This document shows, one piece after another, positions 21,994-36,103 of a DNA stretch of 64,000 nt (positions are counted from its first letter, which is position 1; each line of letters opens with the position of its first letter). The notes under the pieces were generated by a model. That model did not search any database, was not told the origin of the DNA, and worked only from the letters and a program-made list of their open reading frames with translations. The position numbers were made by a program, and so were the translations under genes. Source of the stretch: Neurospora tetraspora. Taxonomy: Eukaryota > Ascomycota > Sordariomycetes > Sordariales > Sordariaceae. The stretch lies in the NCBI RefSeq assembly GCF_033439725.1, contig NW_026944383.1, forward strand, positions 7,254,001 to 7,318,000. Reading direction: 5' to 3'.

Positions 21994-22800
21994 CGGTAAC
22001 ACAACCAGCGTTACACACTGCGCTACTGCTGCAACAATAAGACTCGGGCGAAAACCACATGCGTGCTACACATACATACTTACACACACACATACACACA
22101 TACATAGATATAGCCGTCGTGCTACGTTGTGGCATTTTTGTTCCAGTTATCTTGGTTGTTATGCGGTGAGCCCATGGGGTGTTAGGTACTCTAGGTTGGT
22201 AGGTAGATAGGTAGGGAGTGAGGTACATGCAAGACATCTCGTGGAGTCGGAACAGTGAGACGAAGTTCTGTTGGGCAGGGCGTAGCAAACAGGAGTAGGG
22301 ACCTGACTGACCTGGGATATGTTGAGCTCGCGAGCTCGTGGACTTTCGACTTGGATCCTAGCAGATGAAGTGCAACTGGTTCCTGAAAACTTCAACATCG
22401 CAGAACGATTAGCCATTGGAGAGAGAGAGTGAGGAGAGAGAAACTCTCAGCTTCCCCCTGGAGGGAGATAATTCCAACCACTACCAACGAGGACACTCCG
22501 GCACTACTACCAACGCTTAGTCCCTCATCCTCTTTCAATACAGCCAGCATTCGGATATGCCTCATAATGCCACAATGCCATAAAACATCTATCCCATAGA
22601 TCCTTACTAGAAGATAAACCGATCCTCGGATTGGGGAGGATTCAAAGAAAAGAAAAAAAAGAAAAAGAAGCTGAACCCATCTCATATACATCCTCAACCA
22701 ATCGGAAAGCCGTACACCCCTCTCAATCACCAAGCTCGAACTTCAGCTGCAAGAGTCTATCCGACAGTTTGAATCGAATCCATCGCCAAAGCTATGGCAC

Positions 22801-22816
22801 GTTCGTTCGTTCGTTC
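22801..22816. repeat. (GTTC)4 microsatellite
   Basis: Four GTTC units in intergenic DNA. Confidence 0.85.
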
Positions 22817-25800
22817 GGAAGAGCAATACCCCAGAACGAACCGGAGGCTGGAACTCGATTGGCTCTAATCCTTCCAGTACCCTCTCTCATGGGTTCCCAT
22901 GGGATCCCCCTCTTCTCTTCTCTTATTTTTCCTTTCCTTTTCGAGACATACATATGTTTTTCATGTTGCTGTTAGATCACATCGACCTTTTTTTACCCAC
23001 GAGGGTTTAGAACAGTCTACTGCAACCGTACCTCGCTGCAATGCTGTTGTTGTATTGTAGTTTGGTGGAAGGGCGAGCGAGTTAGGTAGATGATGCAGTC
23101 TTTTTGGCCTCGTGAGCAAATCACTTTCTTGTGAACTGCATGATTTGCTTTATGCCGGTGTGAGACAATGTTGAGGCGTTTCTGTCTCGCTAGGTAGAAT
23201 AGATGCTTAACCCGTACCCAATGGATTTTGGAGAGGTTAGTTCGAATACGTTGGGATGTTGTTATCTAGATCGTCGTCTCGGGTGGGGAACTAAACGATG
23301 GCGCTTGTGAGGGTACCTCTAGGGTGGTCCCCAGGCCCTGAGGCTTAAGAAAAGAAAGAATGGTTCTCTCGCTCGCTTTCTCCCCACTCGGGGTGGCCAG
23401 GCCTGTGTCGCCTACGTCGCCTGCAAAAGGCTCATTCGGGACCCGGACGGATGAGCTCGCTAGCTTGGCCGACTCGGGGACCATTGTGTCCCTGGGCCGC
23501 ATCAGACAGGTCCCAAGAACTCTAGGCTCGTGAGGCGGGCTGGGCTGTTACTGTTCGCGCGCCTCTTTTTCCTTTGACTTTCACCGGCTTCGTCGATGAG
23601 ATAGACCCTCGATCTTCAGACATTGTTCTTTGTGGATTTTCGTCGGACCATCGACATCTCAAAAAACTGGGGAATGAGCTCCCCCTGCTAGAGTTGAAGA
23701 GACGTCCAGTCCCAGTGACAGGGCCCCAATGGAATGTCGGGAAGAGACCGTGATATTTCCGTACTCCGGTTTAAGACATGGTTCAGAGACCACATGATCG
23801 GAGGCATAAGGCTCGCGGTTGCAGCCAAGGAAACTCGGGGTGGTTAGCGGAATGTCTAGTAGTAGCTGTCGCCAAATGGAAAGGTTCGGTTTGGGCACCA
23901 ATATTTTCCCCCGTCATCACACCTTGGCAGGGCCAGCAAGGTGTCTGGGTAAGTGTCTATCCGTACCCACAACCCACAAGCTTCACAAGACTGACGGAGG
24001 ATCTGATAAGATGCCGTGTGATGGGATTCGTTGGTGGATTGAACCGTGGGAGGGCCCAAGCCGTCAGAGACCCCAGGAATAACCTCAGTGGTCAGTACAT
24101 ACGTCTTTGAGCTCAACTTTTCGCGGTTTTCAGAGGTAAATACAATACCTTGGAGGGCTTTAGGTAATTGTTGTTCTTTTGTTGGCCGTCTCTGGTCTTG
24201 GTCTCTTGCAGAAATAGAGTAATGTCCCCGGCAAGTGCAAACAATTCGGGCACTATGGCAGACAGCTTGGAGGATTTGCAATTAATGGGGTTTTTGCACT
24301 TGCAGGGGACACTACTGTATGTGTGACCCCACCCGACTAGCAGAATCATATGCCAGATCCATTTCCCAGTGCCGTGATCCGTCAGAGCCGCGGCCACTAA
24401 AGACATATACGAGAGAAAAAAAAAAGGTCGCGAAGACGCAGATCGAAAGTGCTGTTGTTGGGAGTGGGGGGATCCGTTATCACAGGCCCATGATGGGATT
24501 CGAGCGCCCGGGGATAATCCAAGGGAGTCCGATTCAGTGAATCCAAGGGGAACGACGAACAAGGGGACAGGGCCCTGATGAACTGGGGCTCCGCTGCTAG
24601 GAAAAGCGATAGTCTGGAGAGAGTGGGTGATGGTTGTACTGTGGTGGGCGATAGACAGCGGGGGAAGAAGATCTGCCAATGTTTGCTAGTTAGCAGCAAA
24701 TTGGAATTTGACCGAGCGAAATTGGCCAGATAATTTATTGATTGGATTAAGTTTCCGGTCTTCCGCCGATGGCTCTCTGAAAGACTGCGAATGTCTATTA
24801 TCATGAACTCCCATGGGCCGGAACAGAGGCGCCAAGACAGTCAATGGCTTGGAATGTGGCATTCACAACGCCGGAGCTGCTGCTGCGAACAGGAAGCTGC
24901 TACGTAAGAAACAGAAGTTCTCCTCGTGGCTTCCATTGTCAGCGCCCGCTCGGAGAGACAAAAACGTGGGGTTGCGATCTCCTTGCAACGTTGGATCGCT
25001 CTGACTGACAATGGGAAATTGGGGGGTTTGACTTCCAACAACAATGGAAGGCGGGGAGGTTAGTTTTGTGAGTGAGAGAACACAAAGCAAGCAACTGAAT
25101 GAGGACCTGAAGAGAAATGAGCTGTGTCTCGGTGATCCGGACTCGATGGTTACGGCATATGCCAGGTGGGATCAAAAGTGTTGGCTGGTTGACACGTGTT
25201 GAGGTTGGCCCGAGTGTGATCACTGTGATGTACCTGCGCCTGCAGCAAGAAGAGGCGGGTCGGGGTCGGAGCTGTCAACGGCCATTGCTTGAGCGCACGT
25301 GTGCATTGCTCGAATATATCGCGGGCGGTGAAGTTTCCGTTTCTCATGCTATACATGCCAACTGTATACCTACAATTAACTTTTTTTGTTTCTGCAATTT
25401 CATAGTCTGTAGAGCTTCTCTTTGTGTACTGCAAATGGTGATCAGATTGATACAGTCTTTTCAACTGGTTGAGATCGATGCCACTTGCAGTTAAGGTACC
25501 TAGGGTTAGGTGTATTACTAGCCCCAGCTGGAGTGTATGCACGGAGAATGCAGCGCTCCAAACAGTCTGCCAAGTCCGTCGAGCTCCGTGACAACAAGGC
25601 TGTGGGGGCCGAGAGCTGTGATTGCCGCGCTTGTTTCTCGACCGCATCACCATCCACTATCGAGGATAAGGGTTTAGTACAAAGTGGAAGTCCAAGTTCG
25701 GATAACACATTCAACGACACTCGTGCTTGTTGTCAGCTTGGTCTCCACGTCCATCTCAACTCGGAATATGGCAAAGTGAACATTTGCCCCTCTACCTGAC

Positions 25801-28732
25801 GAGTAACGGGAATCATATTCATGACCAGAAAGCCATGTGAAAGGTTTAATTCCAGTTGTCAGACTGCTACCCTCGAGGTAGCGTGCCAAGTGCACACACA
25901 CCCCAACACCCATGCCCTAAAGTGGCACCTCTTAAGGAGATCAGCAGATCAGTCACATCAATGCCGCCCTATTGCAACCCCCAAGCCATGTGTTTCGTGC
26001 GCTACCGATTATATCACACCTAGCCCAACTCGAGTTATATGGTGAGCCGCAACGTTGGCGGCTGTTTGGTAGCGATGGCACGTCTGAGCCCCCTTGGGAA
26101 GGTTCTAAATCTGTTTGCGTATGATTCCGGAGGACAGACGGGTGATGGCAACGTGAACGGAAATGAGGAATCCAGTTCCTCGCTGTGTGGTCTGTGTCTC
26201 GCTCTCTCCAGTCTGTTCCCGTTGCGGTGCCGGGTGTCGGTGTCACTTTTGCCCCGCAAATTGTTTTGGCGCAGTGGTTCCTTGAGTAATGAACCTCGCT
26301 CGTATGATGGAGTAACCATTTTCTTTGATGGCTCAACCTTGCTCCTCTTTTTCACCTGCAGGCGCCGAGTCAACAAGGAGACACTCCATCGGGCTGGATG
26401 ACGCGATGTCAATGGGCGGGGTCATCCTGTAGCCTTACCCTGGGTTAATACTGTTGAAACAGCCATCTTTTCTAGAGGTTGTCAAGTTGAAGCGTCAATG
26501 AGAGAAGAAGGCAACTTGATTGAGTTGGGGGCTCAGATGAGAAGTCCTAACCACTTCCACTTTGGCCGCATTCGCATTTCCCAAGGGACCACCAAGTGCC
26601 CCGTGTACAGTGTTGGGTCCGGCTGTCACGCCCAAAAAACCTGACCCGTGGCTCGGCACGTGTATCCAGCTACCGCGGGGCTAACAAACCAGGGCGGGAC
26701 CAGCGAGCCTTATCGGCAGTGTTTCGGTCGCATTTCCCCTCAAATCCCCTCTAAATTGACTTTAAATGGACCACCATAGCTCCTGCCATTTCCGGAACGC
26801 AGATAGCGGATCCCGTTGAAGATACTTAGGTATGCGCTAGAGGTACTTGCCAGGTTGTCCCAACCCACGCTCCCACGGTACTCAAGGACGAGCCAAGTGG
26901 AAGCAGATCACGGCTCGGCAGTGCGCAGTAGGTACCCAGAACATGAGACGGACATGACATTGGACAACGTGGGACAATTGGCGAAAAACATGCCCTCCAG
27001 TTGCCATTGTCGCATATGGTTGTGGTTTGGGAATACCAAGCAACAACAAGAACGGCCGCTTTCTCACCGTGATTTCAGTCATTGTCCTTCCCGTTGGTGC
27101 ACACAGTAGTGTGGTACGCTAGAGGTAGAGAGCCAGGTCCAGGTTAGGACGCGCAAGAGGAATCGTGTGAGGTTACGGGTGCTGCCAATATAATTAGGTA
27201 TGTACAGAGGTACCGCTCTTGTACTAGCCTCACCGTGTCCTCTCATCTTGTCTGACGGGAATCGAACACAAATTCCCGTTCGCGTCGTGCGGGGAGCGAA
27301 CCGTACCTAGGCCAAGAGATACCCCTACTGCGACTCGCGAGAGGAATGACGGGAGTACCAAGCTGATTTTTCTCATATGCTCATGTATGCTTCATGCAGC
27401 ACGGCACCGTGGATGGCAGAGATCCAGAGGCGAGGAGAGCGCAAAAATCATGATGCATCATCAGGTACCACGTTGCTGTCGAGGTTCCCGCATTTCCGTT
27501 ACGCATCCCAAGGTACGGTACCAACCGTTCCTGCCCATGCTCCATGCTCATCTTCCCGTCGGTTGGTCTGCCATGAGTGTCGCCCCATGATATCGCACTG
27601 GGTGATGCTGCTATTGCTTCAGTCACTGCTACTACTGTCGCCGCTCGCTTCACCTCAGCTCATCCAGACGGGAGGAGGCATGATTGAAGAGAGATGGATG
27701 GGATGGCTCTAGCATTAGCACCGAGTATGCACGAAAGGTACCTCTAATCACCTGGAGCCCATGCGAGCTATGGCACATCGAGACACATGGGCTGGCTGCA
27801 TCCATGCCACCAGCCAATCCCATGGGCCGACCACCATGCCCCTTCCATGTCAAGCCATGTCCCCCTTCCAGCGGCCCCTCTATTGTTGGCACGGCCCCAG
27901 CGCAGTTCGTGCTAACCTGCCTCTGGCCCCTCTCTGAAAAACGTGCTCTCCCGTCCTGCCCTGGCGCTCGCCCGCTGTCCGCCTGCCCGTCTCTGCGTCT
28001 GCCGGCTCACCTTGGCTTTTGGCTTCTGGCTTTTGCTTTCCATTCCTCTCCCGCCCCGTCTCCCACCCATCGATCCATCACATCCCGTTCAGCCTTCAGC
28101 CAGACCTGACCAACTCGATCCCCGTCCAAGACCTCTCCCGCTTCTCCGCCTCCGCTTTCGACTTCTTCCTACAACACAATCTCAACCTGAAGTGTGTCGT
28201 ATGGCCAATGTCTCGACCGCCTTCGAATCTTCGCCTGGAATAATTCGCACCACTCTCGCTTAGCTTTCGTCAAGTCTGCTCTGTGCACCCTTCCGCGACC
28301 GCGCGAGAGAGACACATACAGAGAGGAAAAAGAGACAAAGACGGACCGTCGCAACCATCCATTGGCTACTCAGTCCCCTCTTTTCGAGTCCGCCATCCGC
28401 CAACCCGCACGTTCGCGACTTGCACTTTGCGAGCCCCGGACTCGATCCCGCCCTAGGCGTCGATTGCCATCTTCTTCATTTCACCTTGTCGCGAGACCTA
28501 CCTCACCTACAATTGTCCTAGGTACCTGTACCTTTTGACCGAGAGTCTCGATTACTGCTTTCGCCCATATCTACAGTACTCCTCTGTATATCCTACCGAC
28601 CCAATCTGGAACCTCATCTTGAACCAAGGACCTCTGCCGTTTTCCTTTCCAGGACGAGTGTGTGGCTACTGAACAGGACCCCCTACGACCTTCACTGGTC
28701 GACCTAGGCAGAAGAAGAAACGAACTCGGTGT

Positions 28733-30287
28733 ATGATGGCTCAGCGACCAGGCTCGCAGAAGCTACCTCTCGGTCTTGCGGGCGTGCTCAACGCACCCGA
28801 AGACAATCGAGACTCGGCGTATTACTCTGCGACGGATGCCTCAAGCAAGCGTCAGTTTCCGTTCCTCCGCGCCGCCCCATGACCGATAAGCTAACTTGTG
28901 CCTAGACACGTCGGCAGCATCAGGCGTCGGTGTCTTCACTCCCAACGGCTCCAACTTTCAGCCTTCCCCGATCGACAAGACGTCCCCGTCCCCCACGAAC
29001 ACATCGAACCTTCAGCCACCGCAATCGCATCTCCCGCCCGTAAACAGCAACATGAGCGTTGCCTCCATGGTTTCCCCCACAACACCGGGTAGCGCAGACC
29101 CCAAACGCTTCGATCGGCCTCAGTCCTACGAGTCGGGGCCCAATGGTGACTTGGAGGCCATGTCTAGGAGAGGAAGTTGGGACAGCAGACATTCCCTTAA
29201 TCAGGGGTTCAACGACATGCGGCTCGGAAACTCGCCATATGCGAGCCAGAACCAGTCGACAACATCAATTCAATCGACTCTGCAGCAGCAGCGTAATCCG
29301 CGGTCAGACTTGAACGGTCTTACCAATCACCGCATCTCGAATGGCTACCAGCCAAGCGCTGAGCGGAATCCAGATGGGAGCAGGACGAGGGTGGCGCCCA
29401 CCATTACTGGGCCGGCAACGAGTCAGATTGCTCGGGCTGCTGAGCCTACTAAGGGCCAGGCGTGGGCTTTCCCAGAGGAGGAGATACAGCGCGTCACTTC
29501 CTCTAATCAGTCTCTGATCGACTCTAGGAGGAGCAGCATTGCTGAGTCACTGGCGAGCAGCCACTTTACCATGGACAGCAGGCTACCATCAGGACAAAGA
29601 CGTCTTGATGACAACTACCCCCATAGGCTCTCTAGTGTGTCTGCGGATTTTGCGAATCCGACCGTGCACCACCACCATCACCACAGCCTTCAACATAGAG
29701 CAATTAGTGACCTGCAAAACGAGGAGGGCGGCTCGCATGCTGGCTCTCAGCCGTACAGCAGGACACCCGAGTTGCGTGTCAGTCACAAACTGGCCGAGCG
29801 CAAGCGGCGCACCGAGATGAAGGAGCTATTCGAACAATTGAGGGACTTGATGCCTCAGGAGCGTGGCTCCAAGGCATCAAAGTGGGAAATTCTCACAAAG
29901 GGTTCGTGCCACTACCTGCTTTTATCCTCCTTATGACTTCAGCGAACTGACCAGATCACAGCCATCTCCGAACATCAACGCATGAGCAACCACATCCAGG
30001 TGTTGACGTCGACGCTCCACAACAAAGATCGCGAGATTGAACATCTGAGACACGAGCTCCAGCGAGCCCAGATGGAAACCAATAGCTTGAGACGGTCACA
30101 GCCCACTCCTATGGGCGAAACCTACGGTTTTGAGAACAGGAGGTCCCAACAGGAATTGCCACCACTACGCACTACGCTTCAAGCTGCCGCAGCTGCCCCA
30201 GCACCAGGAATTGACGCCATGACCGGAGTCCAGTATGAGGCACCTCGAGTGAACGGTTTCCGCCCTCCCGAGCCGAACAGATTCTAG
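28733..30287 (+). CDS. bHLH transcription factor
   Basis: Exons 28733-28850, 28906-29901 and 29962-30287 join to 479 residues. There are two adjacent ATGs (28733 and 28736); I use the first. A long disordered Ser/Pro/Gln-rich N-terminus includes a six-His run. The bHLH domain starts near residue 332 with SHKLAERKRRTEMKELFEQL, which has the His-x3-Glu-x3-Arg pattern (H333, E337, R341) of E-box (CACGTG-type) binders. Then come DLMP, a loop with RGSKASKWEIL, and helix 2 (TKAISEHQRM) running into a leucine-spaced coiled coil (IQVLTSTLHNKDREIEHLRHEL). Intron 2 cuts inside helix 2. The protein should bind DNA as a dimer in the nucleus; its targets cannot be told from sequence. The long upstream region suggests complex regulation. 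Confidence 0.9.
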
Positions 30288-32337
30288 GAGTCGATTCTAA
30301 CCAGGACATCGATGAGCCGAGCTTCATTGCACTCTTCAATGCACTCTTGCGCACATTCTCTGCGTCACTTGAGAAGAAAAAGATCAGTGTAACAGGCTTC
30401 CTATGATGTACAGTTGCGGCACTGGCCGTCTTTGTGAGCCATACTCACGGGTGGCACATATGTTCCTTCCGAGGAATCTTGCGACATGTCTTGATTACTG
30501 TTGCCTCAAGGAGGAGGAGTTGGAGTAGGGGCGATTGTCCCAGGTGTGCAATTTCACTTGCGCCCAGCTTTACTCCGTTATTCCGCTAGGACTTGAACGA
30601 ACAAAAGAAGGCATAGCTATCATCGACAGCGAAGATATGTCTTTCATGGCATCTTGCTTTTATACTTCGATTCTCATCATCTGGTTGTACAAAAATTAAC
30701 TTTCGTTATATGTTCCACTGGGCCATGGGAAACAGCGAGCAAAGCGGGCGGGATATGGGTGGCTTGGTTTGCGGTTTTGACGGGAACTTCCTGATTCAAA
30801 GCCAGGTTGAGTATACCCATGGCTTTTTCGTGTGTATCCCATTCAGGGGATGCTCCTCTACTAGGGAATCCGCTTCTTATTTTCTCTTTTTCCATTCTCT
30901 GTGCACCCAGGAAGGATTCGGCGTTTCGTGAACTCAATGGGGGATTCTGTAACAGGTGGAATCTGGTGTAGGAATGCGGAGCTTCCTCCTTTTCCCCATT
31001 CACTCTTGACGGTTGGCATGGTTGTCGTTATGTTATCTTGAACGGTAACGATCTGCTAAAAGGTACAGCGCGGTCAGACAAAAAAGGAAAGGAAACGGAT
31101 TACGGAGCTGTGGTTGTGGTTGTGAAGCGCGTTGGGGAAAGTGGATAGGAAGGGAAAAGAAAGGCCGCGCGCGGAAACCAACCTGCGTCTGGGATTAATA
31201 CAATCGTGGACTGGAAATGAGAGAGAAGAGACCCGACCGATAGAGTGACGGAGAGAGAGAGGTCCGTCGTCTCAGGGGAATTTGTAGTGGAGAGTACGAC
31301 GACGAATGCGTTCTAAGGCGCTGAAAGCTACCTAGTCAATGGGATTTTGGCTTGTCATGTCACGAACCTTCACTACCTTCCCGTCACGGTAGCAAACAAA
31401 AGAGAAAAAAGCTACCATGGCGTGTACACTTGGCGCGCTTTGATTCCCTCCCTTTTCTCGTCAACACCAAGGATCGTCAAGCATGAAAGGGATTGCTACA
31501 TTATCAACAGCCCCGGGCCCCTGCCCTTAGATCTCGACACCTACCTAGCCAAGAGCAAAATGTATGTTTGCTCTCCTTTTTAGCCTGCTGAATCGAAACA
31601 CTGTCAACATTGTCCGGCATCATAAAGCGCTTTGTACCAAAACCGCAGTTTGCTCTTTCGACCTTTCGAACCCCCAGTATGTCCAGCCTGCCCACCTCAG
31701 CTTGCCCAGCTTACCCGGCATTTTAAGTCTCAGATATTGAGGGAAAGGCACCGGATTCCTCAAACAAGTAAACGAGTAAACAAGTAAACATTCAGCCCAC
31801 AAAAACGCACGTGGCAAACATGGATTCTTTTCTTGATTTAAGCTTTTCGATCAAAACATGGAAGCCTGCTCAGATCAGGCACATCGGGAACATCAGCACA
31901 TGGTCCATCGGAAACCGGATACGGACGGGGTGACGGTTTTCGTGGGATCCCCCCGGGGACATTTGAAAGGTCGATCATGAATAAATGTCGGACTTTTCTC
32001 CGGGGGGCCTGATAAATCCACCGTCTCGACTGGTTATATCCACGGAGTACTTCTGGCCTCGCTTACACCAAGTCTTCTCGTGACGACGCAAGGAAAAGAA
32101 AGGAGACAAGGAGGAAAAAAAAGACTTCTGGACTCCTCAACGCTCTTTAGAAGGCTTAGAAGCTTGGAAGCGTAGTCCTGGCTTTGGAAATGGAGAAAAC
32201 GAGTGCTATTCAGATCTTCTGTCATGTCGATGGCCGCTGTCTCAAGTGCAGGCCGGGAGGGTGGGAGGCTTGGGATGACTGGATGATCATCGTAGTGGGA
32301 TAAAATGGGTAATCTATGGTCTTTCGTCGCGGCGAGG

Positions 32338-32372
<35 letters not shown>

Positions 32373-34446
32373 GCTACTATCGAAAGTTCAAAGTAGATGT
32401 TCTTAAGGCGCCGAACACCTCAGAAGTACACCTACTATTCAGGACTGGACATATTTCCGACCTCATAAGTAAATTAACTCGGTATAAAGAAACCGTAGCA
32501 CTGCTACGATGGAGAGGGATGGAGTTTCTGCTAAAATTTCGGAAAGTGAAGTCTTTTCGGTACATACAAGCTTTTCCGTTTCGGAGATTTTTTAATGGGA
32601 TGCATGGCCCAGGGTTCTAGGAAGGTGCATTCAGGCATACGAATGCACAGTGTATTACCCTCGATGAGCGCACTGTTAATGCAGGGGCCGACTCCGAGAG
32701 TCCGTCGTCAGTCCCACGCTGACATGGCGAGCGGTGCTGGGCGGAAAGTCAGGAAAATTAAGGTCGCCGCGCGGTCGCTGACAACTGCAGCGCAAAGACA
32801 ACTGAACTGTTGTGTCTAGAAGCGGTCAGGACCGGTCAGATCTGTCTCAGATTTGACGACTTCGACCCCGTGATCGTCGTTGCCACTGGCGATAGGAAGC
32901 GATAACGATGCGACGATGATGCGACAAGTGAAGTAACTTGACTCCTGAGCGGACGAATTTGGGGTCTGTTTGAGGCTGGACCTGTCACAGGAGCGACACT
33001 GCCATCGGTCGGGGCGGTCCCAGGTCGGTCGCTGCGGCACTAAGAGGTGGTGGTCCCTGCCGCTTATTATAGCCCTTCATAGCTTCATCTTTTCGAACTC
33101 TTTGATGCAGCTGCTTGGCTCACTTGGCAAGCGGGAATATTGAAAGAAAGATGGACAGAAACATATATCGAGCGAAGTAGGTGAAGCAAGGGAAGCAAGC
33201 AAGCGCGGCTCGACAGTCCGTCCGTCTTGGGTCTTCAATGGGATGAAATGAGCGGCGGCAGTAGCGGCAGCGGCTGTGGCTTCAATGCGACTGGAGAAGG
33301 AGGAACTGAAATGTGTGACTGAATACAGTGATGTGTTTGGTTGCTAGGGCAGCAGCCGGCCAGCAGATGCGCGGTTACCTTTGTACTACACTCAGGGCAG
33401 TGTAGGTACGCAAGTGGAAAGCTCCTTGCAGAGGGGTTGAGTGGTTGCAGCAAGCGAAGCAAAGGAGATCCACCAGATCCGGATGTGCCGCAGTCCGAGA
33501 TGGGCCATTCAAAGAAAGAGACGAAACCGAAACTGGCGCACAATGCACGTCCCGTCTGTCCGTCGAACATCGAGTCCCCAGTTTTAAATCGGGGACGGGA
33601 GGCGGTGCAATTTGTGCAAATGTTGCCAGGCACGCCTGCTGACTCTTTTGGTTGTTAGTAAATTCGTAATGCTCTTTCCCAAGCGAGTGGATGTTGTAAT
33701 TGAACCCTGGTTTCTTTTGTTGTTAGGAGCGGGACGTTGAATGGAAAGGGTCAAGCCTTGGCGTGGTAATCCAAGGTTTTGTTTGAGTCGTCGTCATCAT
33801 CGCCGACCTCTCATCTCATTCTTTTTCTCTCTCCTTTCTGGTTCAACCACTCTTTTCCCCCTTCATCCATCAACCCGTCACTTTTTCTGGCCCATCAGTT
33901 TACGTCCCCTCTTTGCACGTTCGCTTGTCAAAAGCCGTTTTTTGGTCTCAATACCACTATACCCCCTAAACACAGAAAGACATTCGCTTTGTCTAACTGT
34001 ATTCTCTCCGCCGATCGTTTCAGTATTGAGCTTTCTGGATGAACACGCTACGATAGTCTGCTTTTAGACTCCATTTCAGGCTGCAGTGCCATCGGACATC
34101 GAGTCGCATCCCGGCTGCACAGCTTGCGTCACCTGCCTGCGTGACCTCGGCTGCCTCCGTCAAGCTCATCTCGCCTCTCCTTTTCATCATAACATCGTCC
34201 TCGTGGGCTAGGTTGGACTACAACAAGTAACCGCCGACTTACTTTCTTGGATACTGTGTTATTATTTTGCAGTTTTTGTTCTTCGAGCAGTCGGATTCCA
34301 AGTACGAAGCATCGGCGCTTAAACCCTCCTAGACACGCCGGCCTTTTCTCGACCGGACCAGACCAACCGGCCCTTCCGCTCGGACCTCCCGACATTTGAC
34401 AGGAGCCGCCTCTATCCGAAGTCGAAAATCGCAAAGCATCGCAATC
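30288..34446. other. 4.2-kb intergenic region before the aspartic protease gene
   Basis: No gene is supported. The left part is the 3' flank of the bHLH gene; the right part, from about 33.78 kb, is a pyrimidine-rich promoter/leader for the protease. A (TCA)11 microsatellite is present at 32338-32370. Open frames up to about 130 codons show no domain features. Confidence 0.5.
32338..32370. repeat. (TCA)11 microsatellite
   Basis: Eleven perfect TCA units in intergenic DNA. Confidence 0.9.
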
Positions 34447-36103
34447 ATGAAGGGATACACATCATCTGCCCTTCTCCTGGGCCCTGTGCTGCTCTCTCAA
34501 CTTGCCCTAGCACAGCAAGCACCAAGCGGCGTTGTCCAATGGGACATCCAGAAAAGGACCGTACCAAACGCACCAAATCGGCTTCTAAGGCGGGCCGGCT
34601 CGACGTACCCGGTAATCCTTCAAAATGCGCAGGCCCGAGGAGGATACTTTGCGACGTGCGAGATGGGGACTCCTGGGCAGAAAGTCACCTTGCAGTTGGA
34701 TACAGGGAGCAGCGACGTATGGGTACCGGAGTCGTCGGCGTCAGTTTGCAACCAGGGCGCGGGGTGTGATCTCGGAAGTTGTATGTGACCTGCCGCTCCC
34801 TTCCGTTTTTGAACCTTATTTTTATACCTGAGATGGCGTTGATTCTAACCAACAAATGCGTTAGTCGACCCAAGCAAATCGCAAACATACACGGTGGTAG
34901 GGGAGGGTGAGTTCGACATCTCATATGTGGACGGTAGTTCGTCCAAGGGGGACTATTTCACCGACGTTTTCAAAATCGGCGGAGCAACGGTCACCAACTT
35001 GACGATGGGCCTGGGAGCTAAGACCGATATTGCGTACGGCTTGGTGGGCGTTGGATATGCTATTAATGAGGCTATTGTGGGAAATAGCCATTCCCTGAGT
35101 TCCCAATACCCTAACCTGCCGGTTTCCATGGTCGATGACGGGTTAATCAACACCATCGCGTACAGTCTCTGGTTGAATGACCTTGGTATGTATACCGCCT
35201 ATTCTCGTTGACACTGACGCAAAGCTGACAATGTGGCATCACATAGACTCGAGTCAAGGCCAGATCCTCTTCGGCGGCATCGACACAAAGAAGTATAAAG
35301 GTGACCTGACGCGAATCAGAATCTACCCTAGTAGTAACGGCTACTACTTCTCGTTTATCGTCGCCTTGACCGAGTTACAAGCAATTAGTCCTAGCGGGAA
35401 CGACACGCTTACCTCTGAGGAGTTCCCCATTCCGGTTGTCCTCGACTCGGGTACGACCCTGTCTTATCTGCCGCAAGACCTCGCGGAACAGATCTGGGTC
35501 GAAGTCGGTGCAGAATACTCAAGTAGGCTTGAGCTAGCTGTCATTCCCTGCTCGAAGAAGACTAGTAAGGGCTACTTTTCCTTTGGGTTTGCCGGCCCTG
35601 ACGGCCCACTCATCAATGTGCGGATGGACGAGCTGGTCCTTGATCTCACTAGTGGAAGCCCTCCGAAGTACACGAGCGGACCGAACAAAGGCCAGGATGT
35701 ATGCGAGTTTGGTATTCAGAACTCTACCGCGGCGCCATACCTCCTTGGCGATACCTTCCTGCGGTCGGCATATGTGGTCTACGATCTGGTCAACAATGAA
35801 ATCGCCTTGGCGGAGACGGACTTCAACTCGACCGAAAGCAACATCGTGGCGTTTGCCAGCATGAGCGCGACGATCCCGTCAGCAACACAGGCGCCAAATC
35901 AAGCGGCGGTTACCAATAGACCTGCTGCAACTTCGCCAGCATTTTCGGCCAGTACAGGCTTTAGTGATGGTTCAAGCAACGGTGGTGAGGACGAGAATGC
36001 ATCGTCAGGCATGCCAAGTGCGCTCGGTGTCGCTCAGATGTCTGTGATGGGTATTGCGATGGTGTTTGCCATGATTGGTTCTGGCGTTTTCGTCTTGCTC
36101 TAG
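34447..36103 (+). CDS. GPI-anchored pepsin-family aspartic protease (yapsin-like)
   Basis: Exons 34447-34780, 34865-35185 and 35247-36103 join to 503 residues. The protein starts with a signal peptide (MKGYTSSALLLGPVLLSQLALA), then a propeptide, and an A1-family catalytic domain with both active-site motifs: DTGSSDVWVP and LDSGTTLSYLP. A flap-region YVDGSSSKGDYF and a C-terminal hydrophobic segment ending GSGVFVLL after a Ser/Thr/Ala-rich stalk fit GPI-anchor addition. Yapsins cleave cell-wall and secreted proteins at the cell surface. Cys residues near VCNQGAGCDLG match the yapsin loop. Several N-x-S/T sites are present (for example NDT, NST). The ATG is the only one preceding the signal peptide. 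Confidence 0.92.

Larger units (their letters stand above)
19410..28732. other. 9.3-kb gene-poor region upstream of the bHLH gene
   Basis: No gene is supported on either strand. All open frames are short, lack domain features and do not join through convincing introns. The region has normal GC content and no RIP bias, so it is not a decayed transposon cluster. It contains many simple repeats and, from about 27.9 kb, a strongly pyrimidine-rich stretch that is probably the promoter and long leader of the bHLH gene. Such long upstream regions are common before developmental regulators in filamentous fungi; untranslated exons or non-coding transcripts are possible. Confidence 0.5.

Noticed and set aside
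24113-24679. 188-codon minus-strand frame in the gene-poor region
   Set aside because: No domain, composition unlike neighbouring genes, overlaps other frames of similar length.
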